NCBI RefSeq assembly: GCF_024808665.1 | Contig: NZ_JANUBZ010000003.1 | Location: forward strand, 1-64,000 | DNA length: 64,000 nt | Direction of reading: 5' to 3' | DNA from: Mucilaginibacter empetricola | GTDB lineage: Bacteria > Bacteroidota > Bacteroidia > Sphingobacteriales > Sphingobacteriaceae | Shown: positions 8,728-18,628 of the stretch, in pieces | Position numbering within the stretch: position 1 is the stretch's first letter | How the letters are laid out: each line of letters starts with the position of its first letter | The notes under the pieces: generated by a model | The model's database searches: none | Seen by the model: the letters and a program-made list of their open reading frames with translations, nothing else | Told to the model about the DNA's origin: nothing | Position numbers and translations under genes: made by a program

Positions 8728-11700
8728 ATGAACATAAAAAAAGAATTAGAGAAACGCATCCTGGTAATTGACGGGGCTATGGGTACTATGATACAACGGT
8801 ACGAATTATCGGAAGATGATTTTCGTGGCGAGCGTTTCCGTGAGCATGCTTCTGATTTGAAAGGTAATAACGACCTGCTAAATATTACACGTCCCGACGT
8901 GATCAAGGCTATTCATGCTGAATACCTGGATGCCGGGGCCGATATCATTGAAACCAATACTTTCAGCACCCAACGCATTTCCCTTGCTGATTATCATCTG
9001 GAAGAGCTGGCTTATGAGCTAAGCTATGAAGGCGCGCGTTTAGCACGTGAAGTGGCTGATGAATATACCCAAAAACGACCCAACAAGCCTCGTTTTGTAG
9101 CAGGTGCAGTGGGTCCAACTAACCGGACTGCATCACTCTCGCCAGATGTAAACGACCCGGGTTACCGTGCCGTTACTTTTGATGATTTATGCGACGCTTA
9201 TTATGACCAGGTGCGTGGCTTGGTTGATGGCGGCTCTGATCTGCTGTTGATTGAAACCATATTTGATACCCTTAACGCAAAAGCAGCGCTATTTGCTGTT
9301 GAAAAATATGCTAATGAGTCCGGCAAAAAGCTGCCGATAATGATTTCAGGCACTATAACTGACGCTTCTGGTCGCACATTATCTGGTCAAACCGTTGAAG
9401 CTTTTTGGAACTCTGTACGTCATGCAAACTTACTATCGGTAGGCTTGAACTGTGCATTAGGGGCAAAAGAAATGCGTCCGCATTTGGAAGAATTATCTGC
9501 AAAAGCCGATGTGTTTATATCAGCCTATCCAAACGCAGGGTTGCCAAATGAGTTTGGTCAGTATGATGAAACTCCACATGAAACGGCCCATCAGGTTGAC
9601 GATTTTATTAAGGCTGGTTTGGTAAATATTGTGGGCGGCTGTTGCGGCACCACGCCCGATCACATTAAATGCATTGCCGAAAAAGCTGCCAAATATTCAC
9701 CCCGTTTAAGACCCGAAATTAGCCCTTACCTGCGTTTAAGCGGATTGGAAGCAGTTACTTTAACGCCCGAAACAAATTTCGTAAACGTTGGCGAACGTAC
9801 CAATATTACCGGTTCACCAAAGTTTTCAAAATTGATATTGGCCGAAGATTATGAGGCTGCTTTGGCTGTTGCCCTGCAACAGGTTGAAGGTGGCGCACAA
9901 GTCATCGACATAAATATGGACGAGGGCATGATTGATTCGGAAGCCGTAATGGTTAAGTTTTTGAACCTGGTAGCTTCTGAACCCGATATTGCCAAATTGC
10001 CCATCATGGTCGATTCATCCAAATGGACCGTTATTGAGGCTGGCTTAAAGTGTTTGCAGGGAAAAGGCATCGTTAACTCCATCTCGCTAAAAGAAGGCGA
10101 AGACAAATTCAAGGAGTACGCCGGTAAAATTTTAAGCTATGGCGCTGCCGCTGTGGTAATGGCTTTTGATGAAAAAGGACAGGCTGATTCACTGGAACGC
10201 AGAAAAGAAATCTGCGAACGCTCGTACCGTATTTTGGTTGATGAAATTGGTTTTCCGCCTCAGGATATTATTTTCGATCCAAACATATTAACTGTTGCTA
10301 CTGGTCTCGAAGAGCACAATAATTATGCGGTCGATTTTATTGAAGCCACCCGCTGGATAAAACAAAACCTGCCATATGCCAAAGTGAGCGGTGGGGTAAG
10401 TAATATATCATTTTCCTTTAGGGGAAACAATGTAGTGCGTGAGGCTATGCACTCGGCATTTTTATACCACGCTATAAAGGCCGGTATGGATATGGGTATT
10501 GTAAACGCCGGTATGCTGGAAGTTTACGAGCAAATTCCCAAAGAGCTGTTAGAGCTGGTGGAAGACGTGCTGCTGAATCGCCGTGACGATGCAACCGAGC
10601 GTTTGGTTGAATTTGCCGATACCATCAAATCAAAAGGAAAAGAAATAGTAAGGGACGAGGAATGGCGCAAGGCACCTGTTGCCGAACGCTTATCGCACTC
10701 GCTGGTAAAAGGAATTATCGAGTATCTTGATGATGATGTGGAAGAAGCAAGGCTGCAATATGCCAAGCCGCTGGAAGTGATTGAAGGTCCGCTAATGGAT
10801 GGCATGAACGTAGTAGGGGATTTGTTTGGGGCCGGAAAGATGTTTTTACCACAGGTAGTAAAATCTGCCCGTGTAATGAAAAAGGCGGTTGCTTATTTAT
10901 TGCCTTTTATTGAGTTAGAAAAACAACGCGTTATCGACGCTGGTGAAGATGCCAGCGATAGCAGGGCCAATGCCGGTAAGGTATTAATGGCTACTGTAAA
11001 AGGGGATGTGCACGATATCGGCAAAAATATAGTAGGTGTAGTTTTAGCCTGCAATAATTTTGAGGTGATTGATTTAGGGGTGATGGTGCCGGCGCAAAAG
11101 ATCATCGAAGAAGCAAAAAAACAAAACGTGGATATCATCGGTCTAAGTGGTTTAATTACTCCTTCGCTGGATGAAATGGTGCACTTTGCCAAAGAAATGG
11201 AGCGTGAAGGTTTTACCATTCCGTTAATTATTGGCGGCGCTACTACTTCCCGTATTCATGCTGCCGTAAAGGTTGATCCGCATTATTCGGGTCCGGCTAT
11301 ACATGTATTGGATGCTTCACGGAGCGTTACGGTTTGCAGCAGCTTAATGAGTAAAGAAAATCGTGGCGCATATATTCAGGGTATAAAAGACGAATATGCA
11401 AAGGCCCGCGAAGCGCATCTGAATAAAAAATCAGATAAACGCTTTAAAACCATTGAGGAAGCGAGGGAATCAAGATTCCAGATCAGTTTGGATGGCGATG
11501 TAGCGCCAAAACCGACATTTACCGGCACCAAAGTATTTGAGGATTTTTCGCTGGATGAATTAGTTCCTTATATCGATTGGACCCCATTTTTCCATACCTG
11601 GGAACTGCGCGGCAGTTATCCAAAGATATTTAATGATAAGTATGTAGGCGTTGAAGCTAAAAAGCTTTTTGACGATGCACAGGTATTATTAAACAGGGTG

Positions 11701-12417
11701 GTAAAGGAAAAACTATTCAAAGCAAAAGGAGTAATCGGTTTTTGGCCGGCTAATAGTGTTGGCGATGATATTGAACTTTATACCGATGATACCCGCACAA
11801 CCCCACTTACCCGTATCCATACTTTGCGCCAGCAGGGCGAAAAAGTAAAAGGTGAACCATATTATGCTTTATCAGACTTTATCGCTCCAAAAGAAAGCGG
11901 CGTACCCGATTACTGGGGCGGTTTTGCCGTTACAACAGGTATTGGCTGTGATGAGCTGGTAGCCGAATTTGAAAGAGACCATGACGACTATAATAGCATC
12001 ATGGCCAAAGCCATTGCCGACCGTTTAGCCGAAGCGTTTGCTGAAAAAATGCACGAACTGGTGCGTAAAGAATACTGGGGATATGCCAGTGGCGAACGGT
12101 TGGGTACTGATGAACTGATTAAAGAAGAATACCAGGGTATACGCCCGGCACCGGGTTATCCGGCCTGCCCGGATCATACCGAAAAAACAACGCTGTTTGA
12201 ATTGCTGAAAGCCGAAGAAAATGCAGACATGCAATTAACCGAAAGCCTGGCGATGTTGCCGGCAGCAGCGGTAAGTGGGTTCTATTTTGCGCATCCGCAG
12301 GCACGGTATTTTGGTTTGGGTAAAATCAGTAAAGATCAGGTGGATGACTACGCCATCCGTAAAAATATGCCAATAGAAGACGTGGAAAGATGGCTGGGGC
12401 CGAATTTGAATTATTAA
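8728..12417 (+). CDS. metH: Cobalamin-dependent methionine synthase
   Basis: A full-length 1229-residue MetH transferring a methyl group from 5-methyltetrahydrofolate to homocysteine through B12. The Hcy-binding barrel (~1-325) has its zinc cysteines in GLNCALG (~241) and [10 protein letters not shown] (~304). The pterin-binding barrel (~345-610) is marked by [11 protein letters not shown]. The cap (~640-735) precedes a B12-binding Rossmann domain with DVHDIGKN (axial His near 760) and a SAM-dependent reactivation domain (~910-1229) with ELRGSYPKI and [12 protein letters not shown]. All four modules are in one chain. It is controlled by the SAM-I riboswitch and followed by metF, which supplies its substrate. 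Confidence 0.97.
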   Translation: MNIKKELEKRILVIDGAMGTMIQRYELSEDDFRGERFREHASDLKGNNDLLNITRPDVIKAIHAEYLDAGADIIETNTFSTQRISLADYHLEELAYELSYEGARLAREVADEYTQKRPNKPRFVAGAVGPTNRTASLSPDVNDPGYRAVTFDDLCDAYYDQVRGLVDGGSDLLLIETIFDTLNAKAALFAVEKYANESGKKLPIMISGTITDASGRTLSGQTVEAFWNSVRHANLLSVGLNCALGAKEMRPHLEELSAKADVFISAYPNAGLPNEFGQYDETPHETAHQVDDFIKAGLVNIVGGCCGTTPDHIKCIAEKAAKYSPRLRPEISPYLRLSGLEAVTLTPETNFVNVGERTNITGSPKFSKLILAEDYEAALAVALQQVEGGAQVIDINMDEGMIDSEAVMVKFLNLVASEPDIAKLPIMVDSSKWTVIEAGLKCLQGKGIVNSISLKEGEDKFKEYAGKILSYGAAAVVMAFDEKGQADSLERRKEICERSYRILVDEIGFPPQDIIFDPNILTVATGLEEHNNYAVDFIEATRWIKQNLPYAKVSGGVSNISFSFRGNNVVREAMHSAFLYHAIKAGMDMGIVNAGMLEVYEQIPKELLELVEDVLLNRRDDATERLVEFADTIKSKGKEIVRDEEWRKAPVAERLSHSLVKGIIEYLDDDVEEARLQYAKPLEVIEGPLMDGMNVVGDLFGAGKMFLPQVVKSARVMKKAVAYLLPFIELEKQRVIDAGEDASDSRANAGKVLMATVKGDVHDIGKNIVGVVLACNNFEVIDLGVMVPAQKIIEEAKKQNVDIIGLSGLITPSLDEMVHFAKEMEREGFTIPLIIGGATTSRIHAAVKVDPHYSGPAIHVLDASRSVTVCSSLMSKENRGAYIQGIKDEYAKAREAHLNKKSDKRFKTIEEARESRFQISLDGDVAPKPTFTGTKVFEDFSLDELVPYIDWTPFFHTWELRGSYPKIFNDKYVGVEAKKLFDDAQVLLNRVVKEKLFKAKGVIGFWPANSVGDDIELYTDDTRTTPLTRIHTLRQQGEKVKGEPYYALSDFIAPKESGVPDYWGGFAVTTGIGCDELVAEFERDHDDYNSIMAKAIADRLAEAFAEKMHELVRKEYWGYASGERLGTDELIKEEYQGIRPAPGYPACPDHTEKTTLFELLKAEENADMQLTESLAMLPAAAVSGFYFAHPQARYFGLGKISKDQVDDYAIRKNMPIEDVERWLGPNLNY

Positions 12418-12517
12418 CCCCCCAGCCCCCTGAAGGGGGAGCAAAACGAAGATCTATTATAATATCAAATTAAAAATAACCAAATTAAAAAATTCCCCCT
12501 TTAGGGGGCTAGGGGGT
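12418..12517. repeat. CCCCCTAGCCCCCTAAAGGGGG-type inverted pair filling the metH-metF gap
   Basis: A C-rich hairpin (CCCCAGCCCCCTGAAGGGGG, from 12418) and an inverted copy (CCCCCTTTAGGGGGCTAGGG, 12494-12513) flank an AT-rich core. Each half is itself a hairpin and the halves are complementary to each other. The right copy ends one base before the metF ATG, so AGGGGG sits in the ribosome-binding position. Confidence 0.75.
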
Positions 12518-13474
12518 ATGAAAATAACCGAACACATCAGCAACGCCAAAGGCAAAACACTTTTTTCTTTTGAATTGATTCCGCCTTTAAAGGGGCAAAG
12601 CATCCAGGGTATTTATGATGCTATTGATCCTTTGATGGAATTTAAGCCGCCGTTTATTGATGTTACTTCGCTGCGCGAGGATTTTATCTACAAAGAACAT
12701 TCAAACGGCTTGCTGGAGAAATTGAGTTACCGCAAACGACCGGGTACTATAGCCATTTGTGCGGCCATTATGAATAAGTATAAGGTAGATACTGTTCCTC
12801 ACTTATTATGTGGCGGTTTTACTAAAGACGAAACAGAAAATGGCCTGATTGATTTGCAATTTTTAGGAATTGAAAATGTGCTGGTTTTGCGCGGCGATGC
12901 CCGCCGTGGCGATGCCTCATTTGTGCCAACGCCAAACGGCCATAATTATGCTACAGATTTGCTACAGCAGGTAGTTAATTTAAACAACGGCGTTTATCTG
13001 CACGAAACTAACGACGAAATTTTAAAAACCAATTTCTGTATCGGCGTTGCAGGTTATCCCGAAAAGCATTTTGAGGCGCCAAACCTTAAAACCGACTTTA
13101 AATACCTGAAACAAAAGATTGACATGGGCGCCAATTTTATTGTTACCCAAATGTTTTTTGATAATCAGAAATATATCGACTTTGTAAATAATTGCCGGGC
13201 CAACGGTATTAATGTGCCTATTATTCCGGGTTTAAAACCGGTTACTACTTCAAAGCAATTGGTTAATCTTTCAAAAACATTTCATATTGATATGCCTGAG
13301 GATCTTTGCGATGCAGTACACAGCTGTAAATCAGAAAAAGAAGTGAGGGAGGTGGGTATTGAGTGGACGATAAACCAATGTAAAGAGCTGATAAAATTTG
13401 GCGCGCCTGTACTGCATTTTTACACCATGAGTAACGCAGGGCCAACTAAAAAAATAGCAGAGGCAATATTTTAA
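12518..13474 (+). CDS. metF: 5,10-methylenetetrahydrofolate reductase
   Basis: A 318-residue flavin-dependent TIM-barrel enzyme making 5-methyltetrahydrofolate for MetH. Family motifs seen are FSFELIPP near residue 18, VDVTSLR-like DVTSLRED near 49, VLRGDARRGD near 127, a long MGANFIVTQMFFDNQKY near 205 and PIIPGLKPV near 235. Length is typical of bacterial MetF (~300-320). It follows metH in the same direction across a palindromic repeat only 100 bp long, so it is probably in the riboswitch-controlled transcript. Confidence 0.95.
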   Translation: MKITEHISNAKGKTLFSFELIPPLKGQSIQGIYDAIDPLMEFKPPFIDVTSLREDFIYKEHSNGLLEKLSYRKRPGTIAICAAIMNKYKVDTVPHLLCGGFTKDETENGLIDLQFLGIENVLVLRGDARRGDASFVPTPNGHNYATDLLQQVVNLNNGVYLHETNDEILKTNFCIGVAGYPEKHFEAPNLKTDFKYLKQKIDMGANFIVTQMFFDNQKYIDFVNNCRANGINVPIIPGLKPVTTSKQLVNLSKTFHIDMPEDLCDAVHSCKSEKEVREVGIEWTINQCKELIKFGAPVLHFYTMSNAGPTKKIAEAIF

Positions 13475-13490
13475 AATAACCCCTCAAAAA

Positions 13491-13523
13491 AAACTTACGA
13501 AGTTTTTAAAACTTCGTAAGTTT
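13491..13523. terminator. Perfect 16-bp palindrome after metF
   Basis: AAACTTACGAAGTTTT (13491-13506) pairs with its complement at 13508-13523 around one T. It is placed between the convergent metF and M13 peptidase genes and is suited to stop both. Compared with 7237-7269 one G-C pair replaces an A-T pair, keeping the stem. Confidence 0.6.
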
Positions 13524-13544
13524 CTGTAAGCTCTCAGATTTCTT

Positions 13545-15632
13545 TTACCAAACCTTCGTTCTATCCTCTGGTTTCTTGTACATCTTATCACCAGGTTTAA
13601 TATCAAACGCGGTATACCAGGCATCAATATTAGTTAACGGTGCATTGGTACGATATTGCTCAGGCGAGTGCGGATCAACCAAAATCCTTTGAGCAGCAGC
13701 TTCCGGACGTTGTGAACCTCTCCAAACTTGTGCCCATGAAAGGAAGAAACGCTGATCAGGCGTAAATCCATCAATCTTTTTAGTTGATTGGCCTTCTTTG
13801 GTTTTCTTAAAGGCAGCGTAAGCCACATTTAATCCGCCTAAATCAGCAAGGTTTTCGCCCAGGGTTAATTTGCCGTTTACGTGTAAAGTATCTAATACTG
13901 TAAAGCCATTGTATTGTGCAACAACCTGGTCGGCACGGATTTTAAATTTATCTGCATCATCCTTGGTCCACCAGTCGCGTAAAGTTCCGTCAGCATCATA
14001 CTGCCGACCTTCGTCGTCAAAGCCGTGAGTCATTTCGTGACCAATAACGGCACCAATACCACCATAATTTACCGCGTCATCGGCCCCAAAATCAAAGAAT
14101 GGGAACTGTAAAATACCAGCCGGGAACACGATCTCATTATTTACCGGGTTATAATAAGCATTTACCGTTGGCGGCGACATGCCCCAGCGGGTTTTATCAA
14201 CCGGTTTATCAATCTGGCTAACGCCATAGTTATATCTCCAAACCGAAAGCACTCTCACGTTACCAAGGTAGTCAGTGCGGCTAATGGTTAAGCCTTCATA
14301 TAATTGCCATTTGTCTGGGTAACCAATTTTTACCGTAAATGCATTTAATTTTTTAAGGGCGCGTGCTTTGGTAGCGTCACTCATCCAGGCCAGGTTTTGA
14401 ATGCGCTCGCCTAAAGTAACTTTAAGATTATTTACCAGGTCAACCATGTATTGTTTGGCAGCCGGAGTAAAATATTTAGCTACATATAGCTGACCCAATA
14501 ATTCGCCAATGCCGCCATCAACCAGACCCGACATGCGCTCATCACGCGGCGTTTGTACTTTTTGCCCGCTTAATGCGCTTGTGAAAACAAAGTTAGCCGC
14601 CACAAAAGAACTGCTTAAAGCCGATGAAGAGCCTTTTAAAACATTCCATTTCAAATACACTTTCCAGTCATTTATCGGCGTTGCAGCCAATAAAGTATCT
14701 TCCGTTTTGAAAAATGCAGGTTGCCCAACGTTCAGGGTATCCTGACCGGCAACTTTCATCTGCGGTAACAGCTCCACCCAGTTTAGGTGAGGAGTTGTTT
14801 TGGCAAAGTCGGCAACAGCAAATTTGTTATAGGTAACATTCGGATCGCGCATAGCAACACGACTTAGTTGTGCTTTAGCCAAAGTAGCTTCAATAGCAAA
14901 TATGGTTGCTGCGTTTTTAGCGGCATCGTCGGCACTGCTGCCTGTTAATGTAAAAAGTGCAATAATATATTGTTTATAAGCTTCCTGAATCTTTTTAGTA
15001 CGGGCGTCGCTTTTTAAATAATAATCGCGATCGGGCAGGGTAGTACCACCCTGGTTTATACCGGCAACATGTTTGGTTACATGTTTTTCATCCTGGCTAA
15101 CACCAAAACCAAATAATGGACTCGCTTCGCCATTTACGCGTTCATACACAGCCTCACCAACCACACCGTTAAGGTCAGTTATTTTATCAATACGAGCTAA
15201 ATCAGCCTTAATAGGATCATAACCCAATTTCTCAATAGCAACGCTATCCATTCCGCTGGCATATAAATCGCCTACGCGTTGTTCAAGGCTGCCTGCCGGA
15301 TGTGTGGTTTTGCTTACTTCTTTTAGTATGCCTAATAGGCGATCGGTATTTTCCTGATGCAAAATGTTAAAGCTTCCCCAACGGGTTTCTTTTGCAGGTA
15401 TGGCATTTTGTTTTATCCAGCTACCATTGGCATATTCAAAAAAATTGTCGCCAGGTTTAACCGTCAGATCCATATTAGCAGGATCAATAAATTTTTTAGG
15501 AGGGATAGCTGCACTTTTTGTTTTGCTTTTCCCTTTGCTTTTTTTGCCGCCGCCGACAGCAAAAGCGTTAACCGATAAGCCTACAAGGCCTATCAGCATT
15601 AAAGTAGTTAGTTTGGTCAGTTTCAGTTTCAT
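13545..15632 (-). CDS. M13 family (neprilysin/PepO-like) zinc metallopeptidase
   Basis: A 695-residue secreted endopeptidase. The signal peptide (residues 1-26, LTTLMLIGLVGLSVNAFA) is followed by a lysine/serine-rich linker. The M13 N-terminal domain starts at DLTVKPGDNFFEYANGSW (~55). The catalytic domain has VIGHEMTHGFDDEGRQYDADG (HExxH near 534) and the third zinc ligand in GENLADLGG (~592). The C-terminus KMYKKPEDRTKVW resembles the conserved family end (usually CxVW). Presumably periplasmic or surface peptide degradation. Confidence 0.94.
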   Translation of the reverse strand: MKLKLTKLTTLMLIGLVGLSVNAFAVGGGKKSKGKSKTKSAAIPPKKFIDPANMDLTVKPGDNFFEYANGSWIKQNAIPAKETRWGSFNILHQENTDRLLGILKEVSKTTHPAGSLEQRVGDLYASGMDSVAIEKLGYDPIKADLARIDKITDLNGVVGEAVYERVNGEASPLFGFGVSQDEKHVTKHVAGINQGGTTLPDRDYYLKSDARTKKIQEAYKQYIIALFTLTGSSADDAAKNAATIFAIEATLAKAQLSRVAMRDPNVTYNKFAVADFAKTTPHLNWVELLPQMKVAGQDTLNVGQPAFFKTEDTLLAATPINDWKVYLKWNVLKGSSSALSSSFVAANFVFTSALSGQKVQTPRDERMSGLVDGGIGELLGQLYVAKYFTPAAKQYMVDLVNNLKVTLGERIQNLAWMSDATKARALKKLNAFTVKIGYPDKWQLYEGLTISRTDYLGNVRVLSVWRYNYGVSQIDKPVDKTRWGMSPPTVNAYYNPVNNEIVFPAGILQFPFFDFGADDAVNYGGIGAVIGHEMTHGFDDEGRQYDADGTLRDWWTKDDADKFKIRADQVVAQYNGFTVLDTLHVNGKLTLGENLADLGGLNVAYAAFKKTKEGQSTKKIDGFTPDQRFFLSWAQVWRGSQRPEAAAQRILVDPHSPEQYRTNAPLTNIDAWYTAFDIKPGDKMYKKPEDRTKVW

Positions 15633-15880
15633 GTTTTTTGTAAAAACTTAAAGTTAATAAATTGCCTCAAGCATCCAAAAGGCACGTTGCTGGCATTAAC
15701 CTTTTCATTGTAAAAATATTGTGGGGAAAATCTAAGAATCAAGAGTTAAGAAGCAAGAGTCAAGAACCGCGGGTTTGGAAGCAAAACCCAAGAACTATCA
15801 TCTATGAACCATGATCCATTAACTATGAACCATCAACAAAAAAAGCAATGAACCATTATTACAGAACCGCCGACAAATTG
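15633..15880. repeat. Intergenic region with AAGAATCAAGA and CTATGAACCAT repeats
   Basis: The gap between the divergent M13 peptidase and valS contains AAGAATCAAGAGTTAAGAAG-type words (about 15733-15775) and CCATGATCCATTAACTATGA-type words (about 15780-15840). No gene is seen in it. Confidence 0.5.
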
Positions 15881-15888
15881 TATTTTTG
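15881..15888 (+). promoter_or_regulatory. valS -7 box
   Basis: TATTTTTG matches TAnnTTTG and ends 6 nt before the valS ATG. No TTTG stands at the expected -33 distance. If used, the transcript would have almost no leader. Confidence 0.4.
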
Positions 15889-15894
15889 CACATT

Positions 15895-18519
15895 ATGAGT
15901 ATTTCTAAAACATATTTGCCCAAAGAGACCGAAGAAAAGTGGTACAGTTACTGGTTAGAGCATAACTTTTTTAAATCAGTGCCTGATGAGCGCGAACCTT
16001 ATACAATAGTTATTCCGCCGCCAAACGTCACCGGTGTTTTGCACATGGGCCATATGTTGAACAATACTATTCAGGATGTGCTGATCCGTCGTGCCCGTAT
16101 GAAAGGTAAAAACGCCTGCTGGGTACCCGGAACAGATCATGCCAGTATTGCTACCGAAGCAAAAGTGGTAGCCATGCTTAAAGAGCGCGGTATCAGCAAA
16201 AAAGATTTAACCCGTACCGAATTTTTAAGCTACGCCTGGGAGTGGAAAGAAAAATACGGTGGCATTATCCTCGAGCAGCTAAAAAAACTAGGCGCTTCAT
16301 GCGATTGGGATCGTACCCGTTTCACCATGGAAGATGATTTGTCTGAAGCGGTAATAGATACCTTTATCCATCTGTACAAAAAAGGCCAGATCTACCGCGG
16401 CGTACGCATGGTAAACTGGGATCCGCAGGGAAAAACTGCGGTGTCTGATGAGGAAGTTATCCGTAAGGAAGTTAATCAGAAGCTTTATTATATCCGATAT
16501 AATATTAACGACGGTTCGGGGTATCTTACCGTTGCTACCACGCGTCCGGAAACCATTATGGCCGATGCTGCTATTTGCGTTAATCCAAATGACGAAAGAT
16601 ACCTGCACCTGCATGGCAAAACGGTTTTAATACCACTAATTAACCGCGAAATACCGGTTATATTGGATGAATACGTAACCATGGATTTTGGTACCGGTTG
16701 CTTGAAAGTTACCCCGGCACATGATTTAAATGATTATGAGCTTGGCCAGAAACATAACCTGCCGGTTATTGATATTTTAAACGATGACGGAACATTAAAC
16801 GAAAACGCGCAGATATTAATAGGCGAGGATCGTTTTGCAGCCCGTAAAAAAATAGCGGTATTGCTGGAAACAGATGGTTATTTAGATAAAGTAGAGGACT
16901 ACAAATCACAAATAGGTTTTTCAGAACGTACTGATGCTGTTATTGAGCCCAAACTATCCATGCAATGGTTTTGCAAGATGGAGGATATGGCTAAACCAGC
17001 GCTTGATTATGTTTTAAAAGGCGATATTAAGCTCATTCCCGACAAATTCATTAATACCTACAAGTATTGGATGGAAAATGTGAAAGATTGGTGTATTAGT
17101 CGCCAGTTGTGGTGGGGCCAGCGTATACCTGCCTGGTATTTACCAAACGGACAGTTTGTTATAGCTAAAACTTTAGAGGAAGCTTTTGAGGCCGCTAAAG
17201 CTATACTTCCGCAGGTTAAGGCCGAAGAATTAAGGCAGGATGAAGATGTATTGGACACCTGGTTTTCTTCTTGGCTGTGGCCGATATCGGTATTTGATGG
17301 TTTCAAGGATCCTAACAATGCTGATATTAATTATTACTATCCAACCAATGATTTGGTTACTGCACCCGAGATTTTGTTTTTCTGGGTAGCCAGGATGATT
17401 ATGGCCGGGCATGAGTTTAGAGGCGAAGTTCCTTTCAAAAACGTTTACCTGACCGGCATAGTACGCGATAAAATTGGCCGCAAAATGTCCAAATCTTTAG
17501 GTAATTCGCCCGATCCGCTTGACCTGATAGATAAATATGGCGCCGATGGCGTTAGGGTAGGAATGTTGCGTAGTTCGCCGGCCGGAAACGATTTGATGTT
17601 TGATGAAAGCCATTGCGAGTGGGGACGTAACTTTTTCAATAAGGTATGGAATGCTTTCAGGCTGGTAAAAGGCTGGGAAGTTGACGATCAACTTGCCAAT
17701 ACCAATGAGACATCTATTAAATGGTTTGAAAGCAGGTTTAACGAGGCGCTGATTGAAATTGAAAGCAACTTTGCCCAATATCGTATTTCAGAAGCTTTGA
17801 TGACCACTTATAAGCTGGTATGGGATGACTTTTGCGCATGGTATCTGGAGATGATAAAGCCTGTGTATGAGCACCCTATCGACAGGGAAACACTTAACTC
17901 AACCATTGCTTTTTTTGAGAATATCTTAAAAATATTACATCCGTTTATGCCTTTTATAACTGAAGAGTTATGGCATGATGAGCTTTTTGGCGAACGGTCA
18001 GCAGATGATTGCTGCATCGTTGCGCTATTACCAAGCAATGGGCAAATTAATACCCAGCTACTTACCGAGGTTGAAATTGTAAAGCAAATTATCACCCAAA
18101 TAAGGAACGTTCGTAATAATAAACAGATTTCGCCAAAAGAAAAACTGGAACTTTCGGTAAAAGAAAACCCATCTGTTAACTATAACAATTACGAACAGAT
18201 TATTAAAAAGCTGGGTAATATTGGCAGCTTGCAAACCGCAAAAGATAAAGTAGCTGGTGCCGTGAGTTTTATGGTTACAACCGATGAGTTTTATATCCCG
18301 CTAAATGAATCTATCGATCCACAGGCAGAGTGCGAAAGGCTGCAAAAGGAGAAGGAATACTTGTTAGGTTTCCTAAAGTCGGTTAACTCAAAATTAGGGA
18401 ATGAGAAATTTATGGCAAATGCCAAGCCTGATGTTATTGAAATAGAATTGAAGAAAAAAGCTGATGCTGAAGCTAAGTTGAAAACCTTAGAAGAAAGCCT
18501 TTCAGCTTTGGCTTGCTAA
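15895..18519 (+). CDS. valS: Valyl-tRNA synthetase
   Basis: An 874-residue class I aminoacyl-tRNA synthetase. The HIGH signature reads PNVTGVLHMGH (~residue 45-50) and KMSKS reads KMSKSLGNSPDP (~530). Between them is the CP1 editing domain with TTRPETIMAD and VTPAHDLNDYELG. The C-terminal anticodon domain ends with the ValS coiled coil (~805-874). The frame can be extended to a TTG at 15886, but the ATG at 15895 (MSISKTYLPKETEEKWY) matches the family. Confidence 0.96.
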   Translation: MSISKTYLPKETEEKWYSYWLEHNFFKSVPDEREPYTIVIPPPNVTGVLHMGHMLNNTIQDVLIRRARMKGKNACWVPGTDHASIATEAKVVAMLKERGISKKDLTRTEFLSYAWEWKEKYGGIILEQLKKLGASCDWDRTRFTMEDDLSEAVIDTFIHLYKKGQIYRGVRMVNWDPQGKTAVSDEEVIRKEVNQKLYYIRYNINDGSGYLTVATTRPETIMADAAICVNPNDERYLHLHGKTVLIPLINREIPVILDEYVTMDFGTGCLKVTPAHDLNDYELGQKHNLPVIDILNDDGTLNENAQILIGEDRFAARKKIAVLLETDGYLDKVEDYKSQIGFSERTDAVIEPKLSMQWFCKMEDMAKPALDYVLKGDIKLIPDKFINTYKYWMENVKDWCISRQLWWGQRIPAWYLPNGQFVIAKTLEEAFEAAKAILPQVKAEELRQDEDVLDTWFSSWLWPISVFDGFKDPNNADINYYYPTNDLVTAPEILFFWVARMIMAGHEFRGEVPFKNVYLTGIVRDKIGRKMSKSLGNSPDPLDLIDKYGADGVRVGMLRSSPAGNDLMFDESHCEWGRNFFNKVWNAFRLVKGWEVDDQLANTNETSIKWFESRFNEALIEIESNFAQYRISEALMTTYKLVWDDFCAWYLEMIKPVYEHPIDRETLNSTIAFFENILKILHPFMPFITEELWHDELFGERSADDCCIVALLPSNGQINTQLLTEVEIVKQIITQIRNVRNNKQISPKEKLELSVKENPSVNYNNYEQIIKKLGNIGSLQTAKDKVAGAVSFMVTTDEFYIPLNESIDPQAECERLQKEKEYLLGFLKSVNSKLGNEKFMANAKPDVIEIELKKKADAEAKLKTLEESLSALAC

Positions 18520-18549
18520 TTGTATATAAATTTGTGATAAATTATTGAT

Positions 18550-18573
18550 GGGCGGGCATTCAATTATCCGCCC
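18550..18573 (+). terminator. Possible valS terminator
   Basis: The 6-bp GGGCGG/CCGCCC stem with a 12-nt loop lies 30 bp after the stop. The following TTACTTGTTATTG is only moderately T-rich. Confidence 0.4.
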
Positions 18574-18628
18574 TTACTTGTTATTGCAAATTTTAATATT
18601 CAATTTTAACTGTTAAGCCACAACCTTA

